Assembly: GCA_963715625.1 (NCBI GenBank)
Contig: OY970260.1
Span: 1,860,001-1,924,000, forward strand
DNA from: VRUE01 sp963715625
Lineage (GTDB): Bacteria; Actinomycetota; Thermoleophilia; Solirubrobacterales; 70-9
DNA: 64,000 nucleotides
Reading direction: 5' to 3'
Shown here: positions 18,879-25,269 of the stretch, one piece after another
Position numbering within the stretch: the first letter of the stretch is position 1
Layout of the letters: every line of letters starts with the position of its first letter
Notes under the pieces: model-generated
What the model saw: the letters and a program-made list of their open reading frames with translations, nothing else
Told to the model about the DNA's origin: nothing
The model's database searches: none
Translations under genes and position numbers: made by a program

Positions 18879-19044
18879 CTAGTGCCGCGTCAGCCAACGT
18901 TCGCCCCGTTCTGGCGGCTGCAAGCCTTCGCCTGGCGTCGTCCTCGGTCGGCGAAGTAGCGCTGCTACTCCGCCTCCCTGCGTCCTACCCAGGCTCGCCT
19001 TTCGCTCGCCAGAAGCGGGCCAACGTTGCCGGACGCGGCACTAG
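18879..19044. repeat. CTAG-bounded palindromic element, family 5, copy a
   Basis: A 166-base element starting CTAGTGCCGCGTC and ending with its complement. Arms of about 38 bases match with few mismatches and flank a core with GGCGGCTGCAAGCCTTCGCC, GTCCTCGGTCGGC, an AGTAGC/GCTACT hairpin, CCTCCCTGCGTCC and TTTCGCTCGCCA. The copy at 20.1 kb has the same core boxes, order and length but different arms. The right end contains the cupin gene stop codon. MITE-like; no coding capacity. Confidence 0.85.
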
Positions 19045-19433
19045 CTCGCCATCGGGTCGGGCTCGCCGAGCTTGCTCAGGTCGGTGGGCTCGTAGGCCTC
19101 GCCCGCCTTGCCGCCGAGGACGAGGATGCGGATGCCCTCCTCGCCCGGCCAGATCTTGCGCATCACGCCCGGGCCGATGCGGGCGACGTGGTCGGGGTCG
19201 AGCGGGAAGCGCTCGCCGGCGATGTCGAGCTCGCCGGAGCCGCGCAGGGTGACGTAGACCTCCTCCTGGCCGTCCTGCTCGTGGTCGTGTTCGGGGTAGT
19301 TCTCGAAGTTGGGCGGCATGTCGATGATCTGCATGCCGAACGATTCGACGCCCAGCTCCGCCCGGGCGCGCTTGAAGGCGCCGCGGAAGATGGCCTCCAT
19401 GTCGTCGATCCTCTTCACCGCGTACGTGCTCAT
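19041..19433 (-). CDS. cupin-domain protein
   Basis: A 130-residue single-cupin protein. The metal-site region reads YPEHDHEQDGQEEVYVTLRG, with the usual HxH..E pattern of cupin motif 1, and motif 2 is GPGVMRKIWPG without the usual histidine. Function is open: small cupins include isomerases, dioxygenases and sensors. The stop codon is inside the right arm of the palindromic element at 18879-19044. ATG at 19433 with an AGGGAGG-like site upstream. Confidence 0.8.
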   Translation of the reverse strand: MSTYAVKRIDDMEAIFRGAFKRARAELGVESFGMQIIDMPPNFENYPEHDHEQDGQEEVYVTLRGSGELDIAGERFPLDPDHVARIGPGVMRKIWPGEEGIRILVLGGKAGEAYEPTDLSKLGEPDPMAS

Positions 19434-19550
19434 CCGTTCCTCCCTGGTTGCGTCGGCCCTCTGGTCGGGGCCGTCAGAGCGATCCTAGTACAGGTGCACT
19501 TTGATTCTCAAAGCAGCGTGGCCCCGGGGCGCGTAGGGCCCGGCATTGCG

Positions 19551-19587
19551 GTCGCACTTTCCGCCGCATAGCGGCGTCAAGTGCGAC
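19551..19587 (-). terminator. hairpin at the 3' end of the SnoaL-like gene
   Basis: GTCGCACTT and AAGTGCGAC enclose CGCCGC/GCGGCG, a 15-base stem with small bulges. It begins 11 bases after the stop of the minus-strand SnoaL-like gene. There is no long T run, so termination is inferred only from position. Confidence 0.55.
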
Positions 19588-19598
19588 ACCGGTCTCGC

Positions 19599-20033
19599 TC
19601 AGTCGAGCAGGCCGACCTGGCGCAGGATCGAGACCGAGTCCGAGTAGACGTCCTTGCGCTTGATCAGCCCGCCCTCGAAGGGGATCGCGTCGATGCCGTC
19701 CCAGCTGACCGTTCGCCCGGTGGGAGGGGCCTCGAGGTCGCCGCGTCGCATCGTCTGCGTGTGCGTGGCGGTGGCGGTCCACTCCTGCGTCACCACGCCC
19801 TCGCGCACGTACAGGCGGCGCGTCTCGAACCTCATGTCGGGCCAAGCCTCGAAGATCCTGGCGATGTGGGGGCGCACCTCCTCGCCCTGGGCAGACTCGC
19901 CCGCCGTGTGGTTGGCGAAGACCATGTCAGGCGCGTGCATGGCGACGATCGCGTCGAGGTCCTGCGCGTTCCAGGCGTCGTTGTAGCGCCCGATCGCCGT
20001 GGTCAGGGCCTCGATGCCGTCGCGCTCGTCCAC
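19599..20033 (-). CDS. SnoaL-like polyketide-cyclase family / NTF2-fold protein
   Basis: About 144 residues with the cone-shaped NTF2/SnoaL fold pattern: YNDAWNAQDLDAIVAMHAPD, FANHTAG, ARIFEAWPDMRFETRRLYV, then VSWDGIDAIPFEGGLI. Such proteins are small hydrolases, isomerases or binding proteins; the substrate is unknown. I chose the GTG at 20033 with AAGG upstream; the open frame further upstream runs through a palindrome and repeat DNA. A CTTAGTGACTAAG palindrome sits 10 bases before the start. Confidence 0.8.
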   Translation of the reverse strand: MDERDGIEALTTAIGRYNDAWNAQDLDAIVAMHAPDMVFANHTAGESAQGEEVRPHIARIFEAWPDMRFETRRLYVREGVVTQEWTATATHTQTMRRGDLEAPPTGRTVSWDGIDAIPFEGGLIKRKDVYSDSVSILRQVGLLD

Positions 20034-20042
20034 CGAGACAAC

Positions 20043-20055
20043 CTTAGTGACTAAG
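20043..20055. promoter_or_regulatory. palindromic operator candidate before the SnoaL-like gene
   Basis: CTTAGTGACTAAG is a perfect 13-base palindrome about the central G/C pair, 10 bases upstream of the GTG at 20033. Its position over the ribosome-site/promoter region suggests a repressor site; the regulator is unknown. Confidence 0.45.
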
Positions 20056-20116
20056 CCTGCGATTGAGCCGTGTGGAAGGCGTGACGTCCTGCGCACCACG
20101 CGTGCGTCGCGACGTC

Positions 20117-20284
20117 CTAGTGGTCCATCCTGCAACTCCGCGCACCGATCTGGCGGCTGCAAACCTTCGCCCGCCTTTGTCCTCGGTCGGCCGAATAGTC
20201 ACAACTATTCGGCCTCCCTGCGTCCGCGGCGTGCTCGGTTTTCGCTCGCCATATCGGCACGGGACTTACAGGATGGACCACTAG
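20117..20284. repeat. CTAG-bounded palindromic element, family 5, copy b
   Basis: 168 bases, from CTAGTGGTCCATCCTG to its complement. The first 16 bases of each arm are perfect and the next 22 imperfect. The core repeats the boxes of copy a: GGCGGCTGCAAACCTTCGCC, GTCCTCGGTCGGC, a perfect GGCCGAATAGT/ACTATTCGGCC hairpin, CCTCCCTGCGTCC and TTTTCGCTCGCCA. Arms differ completely from copy a except for the terminal CTAGTG. Confidence 0.85.
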
Positions 20285-20313
20285 CGTCCGGTGCACGATG
20301 ACTCGAACAGGAC

Positions 20314-20342
20314 TTGACATCAGATGACAACATATCTAGCAT
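20314..20342 (+). promoter_or_regulatory. promoter of toxin-antitoxin pair 2
   Basis: TTGACA at 20314-20319 and TAGCAT at 20337-20342 are separated by 17 bases. Transcription would begin at about 20349-20351, at the antitoxin ATG, which has no ribosome site, so the message is probably leaderless. Confidence 0.55.
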
Positions 20343-20350
20343 CACGCATC

Positions 20351-20605
20351 ATGCCCCGTACGACGTTCGATCTCGACGCGACCGTGTTGGCCGACCTGCG
20401 CCGCCGCGCGGCTGCCGAGGGGAAGAGCATGGGCCAGGTTGCATCCGAGCTGCTGGCGGTCGGTCTCGGAGATGAGAAGCCCGCGGAGGCGCGGCCGCTC
20501 AGCTGGGCGAGGAAGGACATGGGCCCGTTCAAGATCGACCTCGAGGACAAGGAGGCGGTCTGGAACCTGCTCGACAGGGAGGAACTGGAAAGGGGCTCGA
20601 ATTGA
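20351..20605 (+). CDS. antitoxin of VapBC-like pair 2
   Basis: 84 residues from the ATG at 20351: PRTTFDLDATVLADLRRRAAAEGKS is a ribbon-helix-helix-type DNA-binding start, followed by a linker and an acidic tail (DLEDKEAVWNLLDREELE) that would wrap the toxin. Its TGA overlaps the TTG start of the PIN toxin gene. A consensus-like promoter places the transcript start at or next to the ATG. Confidence 0.8.
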   Translation: MPRTTFDLDATVLADLRRRAAAEGKSMGQVASELLAVGLGDEKPAEARPLSWARKDMGPFKIDLEDKEAVWNLLDREELERGSN

Positions 20606-21033
20606 GCGCGGCGATCGACACCAACGTCCTGCTCTATGCCTCGAACTCGAGCAGCGAGCGCTTCGAGACGGCATACGCCCTCGTCGAGCGACTTGCCCGC
20701 GGCCCGGAGCTCCTTTACGTCTTCTGGCCGGTGGCGATGGGGTTCCTCCGGCTCGCGACCAACCCGGCGCTCACCGACGAGCCGTTGTCGCCGTCCGAAG
20801 CGCTCGCGTCCTTGAGCGACCTGGTCGAGCGCGACCACGTCCGCACCCCGGGCGAGGCGCCCGGCTTCCTCTCCGTCTTCCGGGAAACCGCCTCGGCGGG
20901 CACGCGCGGGAAGGACGTCACCGACGCCCAGATCGCCGCCCTGATGCGCCAGCACGGCGTCAACACGATCTACACCCGCGACCGCGACTTCCGCCGCTTC
21001 GACGGGATCAGGGTCGAGGACCCGTTCGGGTAG
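20602..21033 (+). CDS. PIN-domain ribonuclease toxin, VapC type (pair 2)
   Basis: 143 residues, PIN fold: AAIDTNVLLYASN (first Asp), VFWPVAMGFLRL, DVTDAQIAAL (acidic cluster) and YTRDRDFRRF (last Asp). A good AAGGGG site precedes the TTG start at 20602, which overlaps the antitoxin stop. Length and residues are normal, so the toxin should be active as an RNase. Confidence 0.88.
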   Translation: MSAAIDTNVLLYASNSSSERFETAYALVERLARGPELLYVFWPVAMGFLRLATNPALTDEPLSPSEALASLSDLVERDHVRTPGEAPGFLSVFRETASAGTRGKDVTDAQIAALMRQHGVNTIYTRDRDFRRFDGIRVEDPFG

Positions 21034-21065
21034 ACGAGCTCGATTCGCCATCATCCCGGGGGCGG

Positions 21066-21335
21066 ATGGCGGGCTACGCGCAGATCGAGGTCCGGGTTCG
21101 CCCACGCGGCGGCGCCACGGAGCTCTTGGGAATGAGGGACGGCGTGCTGCAGGCAAGGGTGTCCGACCCGCCGGTCAACGGGAAGGCGAACCGGGCCCTG
21201 TGCAAGCTGATCGCGAAGCGCGCCGGGGTCGCGCCCTCGCGGGTGAGCGTGGTGAGGGGGGAGAGGTCTCGGGATAAGGTCGTGCGGGTGGAGGGGCTCG
21301 AATCGAGCGCCCTGGAGAAGGCGCTGAGAAGCTGA
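21066..21335 (+). CDS. DUF167 (YggU-type) family protein
   Basis: 89 residues of the small YggU/DUF167 family, conserved in bacteria and of unknown biochemical role. The pattern VRVRPRGG, MRDGVLQARVSDPPVNGKANRAL and VVRGERSRDKVVRVEGL is diagnostic. ATG at 21066 with a G-rich site directly upstream. It is followed within ten bases by the ribosome site of a broken gene (21346). Confidence 0.85.
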   Translation: MAGYAQIEVRVRPRGGATELLGMRDGVLQARVSDPPVNGKANRALCKLIAKRAGVAPSRVSVVRGERSRDKVVRVEGLESSALEKALRS

Positions 21336-21345
21336 GGAGGCGTGG

Positions 21346-21474
21346 ATGGCCTTCGAGAGGCTCTTCGGTCCGCGGGCGGCCGCCGAGGTGCTGCGGATCG
21401 TCAGGCAGCCGGCAGCAGCTCGAAGCGCGCCCGGCCGTGCAGGCGGTAGATCGAGAAGTCGGCATCGAGCGTGA
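21346..21474 (+). pseudogene. 5' remnant of an unidentified gene cut off by the vapC end
   Basis: GAGGAGG at ideal distance precedes an ATG at 21346 encoding MAFERLFGPRAAAEVLRIVRQ. After about 21 protein-like residues the frame enters the 3' end of the opposite-strand PIN toxin gene, turns arginine-rich, and stops. I read it as the start of a gene lost when the toxin-antitoxin pair was placed here. The family is not recognisable from so short a piece. Confidence 0.4.
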
Positions 21475-21814
21475 AGACGCGCTTGGTGTTGCGTTCCTCG
21501 GCGAGGGCGACGAGCGCGGCATCGGCCAGGTCCATCGGCCGGTCCGCGTAGCGCTCCATCAGCTTCGCCATGCGGCCCGCGGACTCGGCCGGCTGGTCGG
21601 CTATCTTCAGGTCTCCGTTCAGGACCAACCGCCAGAGCGCATCCTGGCCGGGCCAGCCACCGGCCCGGCCGACCAGGTACATGGCCTCGGTGAAGGCGGG
21701 CCAGGCGGTCAAGAGCGGCAGCCGAACCTCTCGCAGGGTCGTCACGCAGAGTTCGTGGTCCGGATCGCCGGCATCGATCAGGGCGATCAGGGGTCCCGCG
21801 TCGACCAGCGTCAT
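21401..21814 (-). CDS. PIN-domain ribonuclease toxin, VapC type (pair 3)
   Basis: 137 residues: LVDAGPLIALIDAGD (first Asp), FTEAMYLVGRAGG, PMDLADAALVALAEE (acidic cluster) and FTLDADFSIYR (last Asp). Typical VapC length. Its ATG overlaps the stop of the antitoxin gene by four bases. The 3' end cuts into the remnant gene on the plus strand. Confidence 0.9.
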   Translation of the reverse strand: MTLVDAGPLIALIDAGDPDHELCVTTLREVRLPLLTAWPAFTEAMYLVGRAGGWPGQDALWRLVLNGDLKIADQPAESAGRMAKLMERYADRPMDLADAALVALAEERNTKRVFTLDADFSIYRLHGRARFELLPAA

Positions 21815-22059
21815 CGCCGGCGCCGGCGCTTCGCTTCCGCCAAGTCGGCGAACGCCTCACCTGTCTTGCGGGCCAGGCCGAGATCGGACTTGACGGCCCC
21901 GATCGCATAGGAGAGGCGCTCGCTGCTGTCGCGGGAGAGGGTGCGCTCGGCCCGCTCGGCGGCGGCCTGGCGGAGGAACTCCGAAACCGAGGTGTCCTCG
22001 ATCGCGGCCGCGCGTCGCACGCGCTCGTCGAGGCTGGGATCCAGGCGAAGGCTTCTCAC
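21811..22059 (-). CDS. antitoxin of VapBC pair 3, ribbon-helix-helix type
   Basis: 82 residues: MRSLRLDPSLDERVRRAA and SVSEFLRQAAAERAER form a ribbon-helix-helix DNA-binding domain; the C-terminal EAFADLAEAKRRRRR region is the toxin-binding tail. GTG start at 22059. An inverted repeat at 22069-22096 just upstream fits autoregulation by the antitoxin. Confidence 0.82.
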   Translation of the reverse strand: MRSLRLDPSLDERVRRAAAIEDTSVSEFLRQAAAERAERTLSRDSSERLSYAIGAVKSDLGLARKTGEAFADLAEAKRRRRR

Positions 22060-22068
22060 GGAGTGAGC

Positions 22069-22096
22069 GTATCACGCAGGTTAGAAAACGTGATAC
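22069..22096. promoter_or_regulatory. operator of toxin-antitoxin pair 3
   Basis: GTATCACG and CGTGATAC, a perfect inverted repeat with a 12-base spacer, begin 10 bases upstream of the antitoxin start. Spaced half-sites of this kind are typical of ribbon-helix-helix antitoxin operators. The AT-rich spacer (TTAGAAAA) may hold a -10 box. Confidence 0.6.
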
Positions 22097-22175
22097 AAAA
22101 GCTACACGCCTCTGTGCCGAAACGTACACGGTGCGCCTCTGCTTTCCGAGCGCGCGCCGTAGACTCGCCTAACCG

Positions 22176-23153
22176 GTGGACCGCGCGCTGCTCGACAGCA
22201 CCCTCGCCGAGGCCGGCGAGCCCGAGTACCGGGCCTCCCAGGTCTGGGAGTGGGTTGCGCGCGGGGCGTGTTCCTACGAGCAGATGACGAACCTGCCGGC
22301 GTCGCTGCGCGAGCGCCTCGCGGCCGCGGTGCCGCTCTCGACCCTGACGACGGTCGAGGAGGCGAAGTCCGACGACGGCACGGTCAAGGCGCTCTTCCAC
22401 ACCGGCGACGGCCGCCCGGTCGAGGCGGTGCTGATGCGCTACCGCGACGGCCGCCGCTCGGTCTGCCTCTCCTCGCAGTCCGGCTGCCCGCTGACCTGCA
22501 CCTTCTGCGCGACCGGGCAGATGAGGTTCGGGCGCAACCTCAGCGCTGACGAGATCCTCGACCAGGCCCTGCACTTCCGCCGCACCGAAGCGATCGACCA
22601 CGTCGTCTTCATGGGCATGGGGGAGCCGACCATGAACCTCGATGCGGTGCTCGCCGCCTGCGAGCACCTGCCCGACATCGGCGTCACCCACCGCCGCACG
22701 GCGATCTCCACCGTCGGCTGGGTGCCGGGCATCGACCGCCTCGCCGAGTGCGAGATGCCGGTCAGCCTGGCGCTCTCCCTGCATGCCCCCAGCGACGGCC
22801 TGCGCTCGCAGCTGATGCCGGTCAACGACCGCTACCCGCTGGCCGAGGTGCTGGCGGCCTGCGAGCGCTACCGCGCCCGGCGCCGGCGCAAGGTCTTCGT
22901 CGAGTACGTGATGCTCGACGGCGTCAACGACCTCCCCGAGCACGCCCGCCAGCTCGCCGGGCTGCTCGACCCCCGTGCCTACAAGGTCAACCTGATCCCC
23001 TACAACCCGACCGGCGCCTACGACGGCTCCCCGCCGGAGCGGATCGAGAGCTTCCGCGCGATCCTCGCCGAGCACCGCCTCGCCGCCACCGTCCGCCTCA
23101 CCCGCGGCCGCGACATAGCCGCCGCCTGCGGCCAGCTCGCCGCAACATCCTGA
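22176..23153 (+). CDS. rlmN: 23S rRNA (adenine2503-C2)-methyltransferase RlmN
   Basis: A 325-residue radical-SAM methyltransferase that methylates A2503 of 23S rRNA (and A37 of some tRNAs). The cluster-binding CPLTCTFC (Cys104, 108, 111) is in place; GMGEPTMNLDAV, STVGWVPGI, LSLHAPSD and LIPYNPTG are RlmN motifs. It lacks an obvious long N-terminal extension and starts at a GTG at 22176. Essential residues appear intact. Confidence 0.93.
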   Translation: MDRALLDSTLAEAGEPEYRASQVWEWVARGACSYEQMTNLPASLRERLAAAVPLSTLTTVEEAKSDDGTVKALFHTGDGRPVEAVLMRYRDGRRSVCLSSQSGCPLTCTFCATGQMRFGRNLSADEILDQALHFRRTEAIDHVVFMGMGEPTMNLDAVLAACEHLPDIGVTHRRTAISTVGWVPGIDRLAECEMPVSLALSLHAPSDGLRSQLMPVNDRYPLAEVLAACERYRARRRRKVFVEYVMLDGVNDLPEHARQLAGLLDPRAYKVNLIPYNPTGAYDGSPPERIESFRAILAEHRLAATVRLTRGRDIAAACGQLAATS

Positions 23154-23238
23154 CGGGTCGGCGAACTTGCGCACGATCGCGGACCGAGCCTTGACAGAAA
23201 ATGCGGTTTCTTGACACTCGTGTAGGTCCGAAGGGGCC

Positions 23239-23451
23239 ATGATGCCAGGGGTGAGTCCAGACGCATCCCAGGCAATCGCAGCATGGGGTATGGCTCTTGT
23301 ACTGCTCGGTGCCGGTGATCGGCTTGCCGATGTCATTGATGCGAGTTCCAGGGCTGGCGATGCGCTGGTCAATGCTTACATCGCCTTGGCCTGGAGGTCG
23401 AATCGCGAGAGCCGTCCGCCCTTGTGGCGGCAGAGGCGGTTGCGAGCGTGA
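23239..23451 (+). CDS. doubtful small protein with one hydrophobic helix
   Basis: 70 residues: MPGVSPDASQAIAAWGMALVLLGAGDRL gives one membrane-like helix, ending in a basic RQRRLRA tail. No family is recognised and no clear ribosome site precedes the ATG. A TTGACA-type box about 45 bases upstream could drive it. It could equally be non-coding. Confidence 0.3.
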   Translation: MMPGVSPDASQAIAAWGMALVLLGAGDRLADVIDASSRAGDALVNAYIALAWRSNRESRPPLWRQRRLRA

Positions 23452-23516
23452 GTTTCATCGACTGTGCAATAGCGGCCGAGAATCCCATGACTCCACTAAC
23501 TACAATCGAGTAGCGG

Positions 23517-23738
23517 ATGAGTAAGCCCAAGCCAGAAGAACGACTGCCAGAGGTTCTCGACCCCAGCAGCCTCGAAGAGCACGGGATTTCGATTCCTGCA
23601 CCGACGCCGACAGCGATCAGCATCCCGAATCCTTGGAAGCCATCGGCCAATGGCGGCCCGGCACCCAGGAAAGGTGACGGCTCGGGGAAAGCGGCCGATC
23701 CCGGCAAGCAAAGTCAGGGCGCGCGGGGCGGTACATAG
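23517..23738 (+). CDS. doubtful small proline-rich protein
   Basis: 73 residues: KPKPEERLPEVLDPSSLEEHG, then a proline-rich stretch (ISIPAPTPTAISIPNPW) and a glycine/lysine tail, so probably disordered. It starts two bases after the stop of a 21-codon frame. Composition differs from the shadows of real genes, which is the only support. Confidence 0.35.
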   Translation: MSKPKPEERLPEVLDPSSLEEHGISIPAPTPTAISIPNPWKPSANGGPAPRKGDGSGKAADPGKQSQGARGGT

Positions 23739-23771
23739 AACCTCGCTGCCTCCGTGGGCGTCAGACTCTGT

Positions 23772-23787
23772 TTGGCCAGTCAGCCAA
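23772..23787. promoter_or_regulatory. palindrome upstream of the P450 gene
   Basis: TTGGC and GCCAA flank CAGTCA, 15 bases before the P450 ATG. It resembles the TTGACTGACCAGTCAA site near the acyl-CoA dehydrogenase gene and could bind a TetR-type repressor. Confidence 0.35.
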
Positions 23788-23801
23788 CTAGGATTCAGGC
23801 G

Positions 23802-25256
23802 ATGGGGGTGGAGGTGCAGGAGAGACCGGTCAGCCGGCGCATCGAGCCGCCGAGGCAGCTCAGCGCCAACCCGGTGCGCCGCGTCGCCGAAGACGTGCGT
23901 GCGGAGCTCAGGGTGCGTCGCCGCGGTGCCTATCCGCCGGGCCCGAAGAACTTCGACTTCGGCCGCACGCTGCAGGCCGCGCGGGACCCCCTGCCGCTGC
24001 TCCTCTCGCTTTACGAGGAGCACGGCCCGATCTTCAGCACCAGGCTCCTCCACCACCCGGTGATCTTCATGCTCGGCCCCGAGGCCAACCACTTCATCAC
24101 CGTCGCCCACCCGGAGAACTTCCACTGGCGCGAGTCGAGCTTCGGCGACCTGATCCCGCTGCTCGGCGACGGCCTGCTGACGATCGACGACGCCTATCAC
24201 GACCGGGCGCGGGAGATCATGATGCCGGCCTTCCACCGCGAGCAGGTTTCCGCCGCGGTCGAGGCGATGGTCGACGAGGCGATTCCGGCGATCGAGCGCC
24301 TTCGGCCCGGCCAGGTCGTCGACATATACGAGTGGATGCGCGGCCTGGCGATGCGGATCGCGATGCGGGCGTTGCTCGGCCTCGATCCCGACGAGGCCGG
24401 GAAGGGGGCGGCCGCGGCGGAGCACTTCGAGCGCGCGCTCGGCTTCTACGGCATCGACTTCCACCTGCGGCTGCTGCGCGGCCCGGGCTCGCCCTGGTCG
24501 AAGATGGTCCGCTCGCGCACCGTCCTCGACGAGATCGTCTACGACGAGATCGCCCGTCGCCGAGCGGATCCCGACGAGGCCCGCCGCGACATCCTCAGCC
24601 TGCTGCTCGGCGTGCGCGACGAGGCGGGAGAGGGGTTCACCGACAAGGAGGTGCGCGACCAGGTGATGACGCTGATGTTCGCCGGCCACGACACCTCGAC
24701 TTCGACCCTCACGTTCACGATGCACGAGCTGGCCCGGCACCCCGACGTGCTCGCCAAGCTCCGCGAGGAGCAGGACCGGGTCCTCGGCGGCGCCACGCCG
24801 GACATCGACACGATCGAGAAGGAGATGCCCTACCTCGACATGGTGCTCGACGAGGTTCTGCGCCTCTACCCGCCGGCCTGGATCGGGCCCCGCCGGGCGG
24901 TGCGGGACTTCGAGTTCCACGGCCACAGCGTCCGCCGCGCCGCGTACGTCAACTACTGCTCCTGGGCCAGCCACCGCATCCCGGAGGTCTTCCCGGACCC
25001 CGAGGCGTTCATCCCCGAGCGCTTCACCCGCGAGCGCAAGGCGGCGCTGCCCCGCGGCGCCTACGTCCCCTTCGGCGGCGGCCGCCGCATCTGCATCGGC
25101 AAGCGCTTCGGCCAGACCGAGGTGAAGCTGGTAGCCACGATGCTGCTGCAGCAGCTGCACCTGGACGCAATGCCCGGCCGCACAATGACCGTCCGCCAGA
25201 TGCCCACCCTCTCGCCAAGAGGCGGCCTGCGCATGCGCGTGCTACCCCGCGGCTGA
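23802..25256 (+). CDS. cytochrome P450
   Basis: A 484-residue P450 monooxygenase. Oxygen-binding I-helix AGHDTSTSTLTF, K-helix EVLR, and the haem-cysteine loop PFGGGRRICIGKRFG are all intact. Length and the absence of a membrane anchor suggest a soluble CYP like those in actinobacterial lipid, terpenoid or xenobiotic metabolism; the substrate is unknown. No ferredoxin or reductase gene is nearby, so electrons must come from elsewhere. I chose the ATG at 23802 (MGVEVQERPV) over the in-frame upstream GTG at 23754. Confidence 0.93.
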   Translation: MGVEVQERPVSRRIEPPRQLSANPVRRVAEDVRAELRVRRRGAYPPGPKNFDFGRTLQAARDPLPLLLSLYEEHGPIFSTRLLHHPVIFMLGPEANHFITVAHPENFHWRESSFGDLIPLLGDGLLTIDDAYHDRAREIMMPAFHREQVSAAVEAMVDEAIPAIERLRPGQVVDIYEWMRGLAMRIAMRALLGLDPDEAGKGAAAAEHFERALGFYGIDFHLRLLRGPGSPWSKMVRSRTVLDEIVYDEIARRRADPDEARRDILSLLLGVRDEAGEGFTDKEVRDQVMTLMFAGHDTSTSTLTFTMHELARHPDVLAKLREEQDRVLGGATPDIDTIEKEMPYLDMVLDEVLRLYPPAWIGPRRAVRDFEFHGHSVRRAAYVNYCSWASHRIPEVFPDPEAFIPERFTRERKAALPRGAYVPFGGGRRICIGKRFGQTEVKLVATMLLQQLHLDAMPGRTMTVRQMPTLSPRGGLRMRVLPRG

Positions 25257-25269
25257 GCGGCCGAGGGCC

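Larger units (their letters stand above)
20034..20350. other. 317-base gene-free stretch between divergent genes
   Basis: Holds the palindrome at 20043-20055, the CTAG-bounded element at 20117-20284, and the promoter of toxin-antitoxin pair 2. No other coding frame with a ribosome site or protein-like composition was seen. Confidence 0.7.
23154..23801. other. lower-GC stretch with only doubtful small genes
   Basis: Between rlmN and the P450 gene GC drops. Three short plus-strand frames follow one another: 23239-23451 (70 residues, one hydrophobic helix), 23450-23515 (21 residues, GTG overlapping the previous stop) and 23517-23738 (73 residues). Two TTGACA-like boxes lie at 23192 and 23212. 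I see no recognised domain. Confidence 0.5.

Noticed and set aside
23496..25160. Long open frame on the minus strand opposite the P450 gene
   Set aside because: It is an antisense shadow of a high-GC gene; its translation has no domain pattern and is dominated by Arg, Ala, Val, Asp and Gln. The same applies to long antisense frames over glnN, the HAD/ECH fusion, ftsH, the peptidoglycan hydrolase and clpC.
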